Shown: positions 5,545 through 5,735 of the stretch, in pieces
Position numbering within the stretch: position 1 is the stretch's first letter
Layout: every line of letters begins with the position of its first letter
Source of the DNA: Comamonas sp. lk
Lineage (GTDB): Bacteria; Pseudomonadota; Gammaproteobacteria; Burkholderiales; Burkholderiaceae_C
Direction of reading: 5' to 3'
DNA length: 5,735 bases
Assembly (NCBI GenBank): GCA_945875225.1
Contig: CAMCJY010000143.1
Coordinates: 1 to 5,735, forward strand
Notes under the pieces: generated by a model
What the model was told of the DNA's origin: nothing
What the model saw: only the letters and a program-made list of their open reading frames with translations
Databases searched by the model: none
Made by a program: the position numbers and the translations under genes

Positions 5545-5570
5545 GATTCCAAGTTGATAAGCTTGGAATC
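5545..5570 (-). promoter_or_regulatory. 9-bp dyad covering the likely ribosome binding site of the iron-binding protein gene
   Basis: On the + strand GATTCCAAG (5545-5553) and CTTGGAATC (5562-5570) are exact reverse complements separated by 8 nt. In the minus-strand mRNA the second arm contains the GGA that is the best Shine-Dalgarno candidate, about 8 nt before the ATG at 5539. A folded hairpin would hide it. The dyad also abuts the -10 element and spans the expected start of transcription, so it could instead be an operator. The symmetry is seen; either role is inferred. Confidence 0.6.
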
Positions 5571-5576
5571 AGTATA
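5571..5576 (-). promoter_or_regulatory. -10 element for the iron-binding protein gene
   Basis: The minus strand reads TATACT, five of six matches to TATAAT, 31 nt upstream of the start codon. The predicted transcription start is near 5564. The -35 region 16-18 nt upstream is poor (around TGAGAA) and falls inside the Fur-like site, as expected for a promoter blocked by Fur. Confidence 0.6.
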
Positions 5577-5581
5577 ACTCA

Positions 5582-5600
5582 AATGCGAATAATTCTCATT
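5582..5600. promoter_or_regulatory. Fur box
   Basis: AATGCGAATAATTCTCATT is a 19-bp palindrome: AATGCGAAT and ATTCTCATT are inverted repeats with one mismatch around a central A. It fits the 9-1-9 layout and much of the Fur consensus GATAATGATAATCATTATC. It lies between the -10 element and the expected -35 position of a promoter for a ferric-iron-binding protein, where Fe-Fur would block RNA polymerase. Site and gene function support each other. Confidence 0.85.
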
Positions 5601-5623
5601 AGGAAAAAATGCAATACGCCTGT

Positions 5624-5662
5624 CGCCTCTACTGCTTTTCTCGTGAAGTCTCAGCAGAGGCG
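5624..5662 (-). other. Imperfect hairpin after the permease gene
   Basis: CGCCTCT (5624-5630) pairs with AGAGGCG (5656-5662). GCT (5634-5636) pairs with AGC (5653-5655) after a 3-nt bulge. On the minus strand it follows the permease stop codon by 10 nt. A run of six T (complement of 5604-5609) comes only 14 nt after the stem. It may be a leaky terminator or mRNA 3'-end structure separating permease and binding-protein transcripts. Confidence 0.4.
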
Positions 5663-5672
5663 CAGTAAAGGC

Positions 5673-5735
5673 TCAATGGCGGCGCAGGGTGCGGCTGAGC
5701 AAGATCACTGGTAGCAAGCCCACCAACACCAAGGC
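5673..5735 (-). CDS. C-terminal end of a membrane protein, probably iron ABC transporter permease
   Basis: The last 20 codons and stop (TGA, complement of 5673-5675) of a minus-strand gene running off the right edge. The translated tail begins ALVLVGLLPVILL and ends in SRTLRRH: a hydrophobic membrane segment followed by an arginine-rich cytoplasmic end. This pattern, including the VGLLPV motif, resembles the end of FbpB-type ferric iron permeases. The downstream same-strand gene encodes the matching binding protein, which supports this reading. With only 20 residues, another membrane protein remains possible. The frame fills the window edge exactly with no internal stop. Confidence 0.6.
   Translation of the reverse strand, partial: ALVLVGLLPVILLSRTLRRH

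Overview
The window reads as a chromosomal segment of a Gram-negative betaproteobacterium, most likely from the Burkholderiales and perhaps a Comamonadaceae relative. This rests on the HscA/Fdx/DnaQ protein sequences, a GC content near 60% in the main genes, and a Fur-type iron site. The assignment is inferred from general familiarity with these families; no database search was possible.

Left part (7-3099, + strand): the tail of an isc iron-sulfur assembly operon, with hscA (Hsp70-type chaperone) followed after 12 nt by fdx (2Fe-2S ferredoxin). Only 3 nt later comes dnaQ (proofreading subunit of DNA polymerase III), in the place where enterobacteria carry iscX. A perfect TATAAT overlaps the dnaQ stop codon and probably drives tRNA-Val(CAC), which is followed by a clean intrinsic terminator.

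Middle part (3100-4413, + strand): two adjacent single-domain fasciclin (FAS1) genes. The first encodes a protein with a signal peptide. The second encodes a near-identical domain with no visible export signal. The first is lower in GC (about 47% by hand count over 3301-3720) than the second (about 53%) and than hscA. A 12-bp inverted repeat lies between them. An 18-bp perfect palindrome and a strong terminator follow the second.

Right part (4382-5735, - strand): a convergent gene for a periplasmic ferric-iron-binding protein of an ABC transporter. Its leader carries a -10 element, a Fur-box-like 19-bp palindrome and a 9-bp dyad that includes the presumed ribosome binding site. At the right edge are the last 20 codons of a hydrophobic minus-strand protein, probably the cognate transporter permease.

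The flanks share an iron theme: Fe-S cluster assembly on the left and Fur-controlled Fe(III) uptake on the right. I see no mobile element, CRISPR array or clear new multi-gene system. The least ordinary parts are the exported/non-exported FAS1 pair and the symmetric non-coding elements around it and upstream of the iron-binding protein gene.
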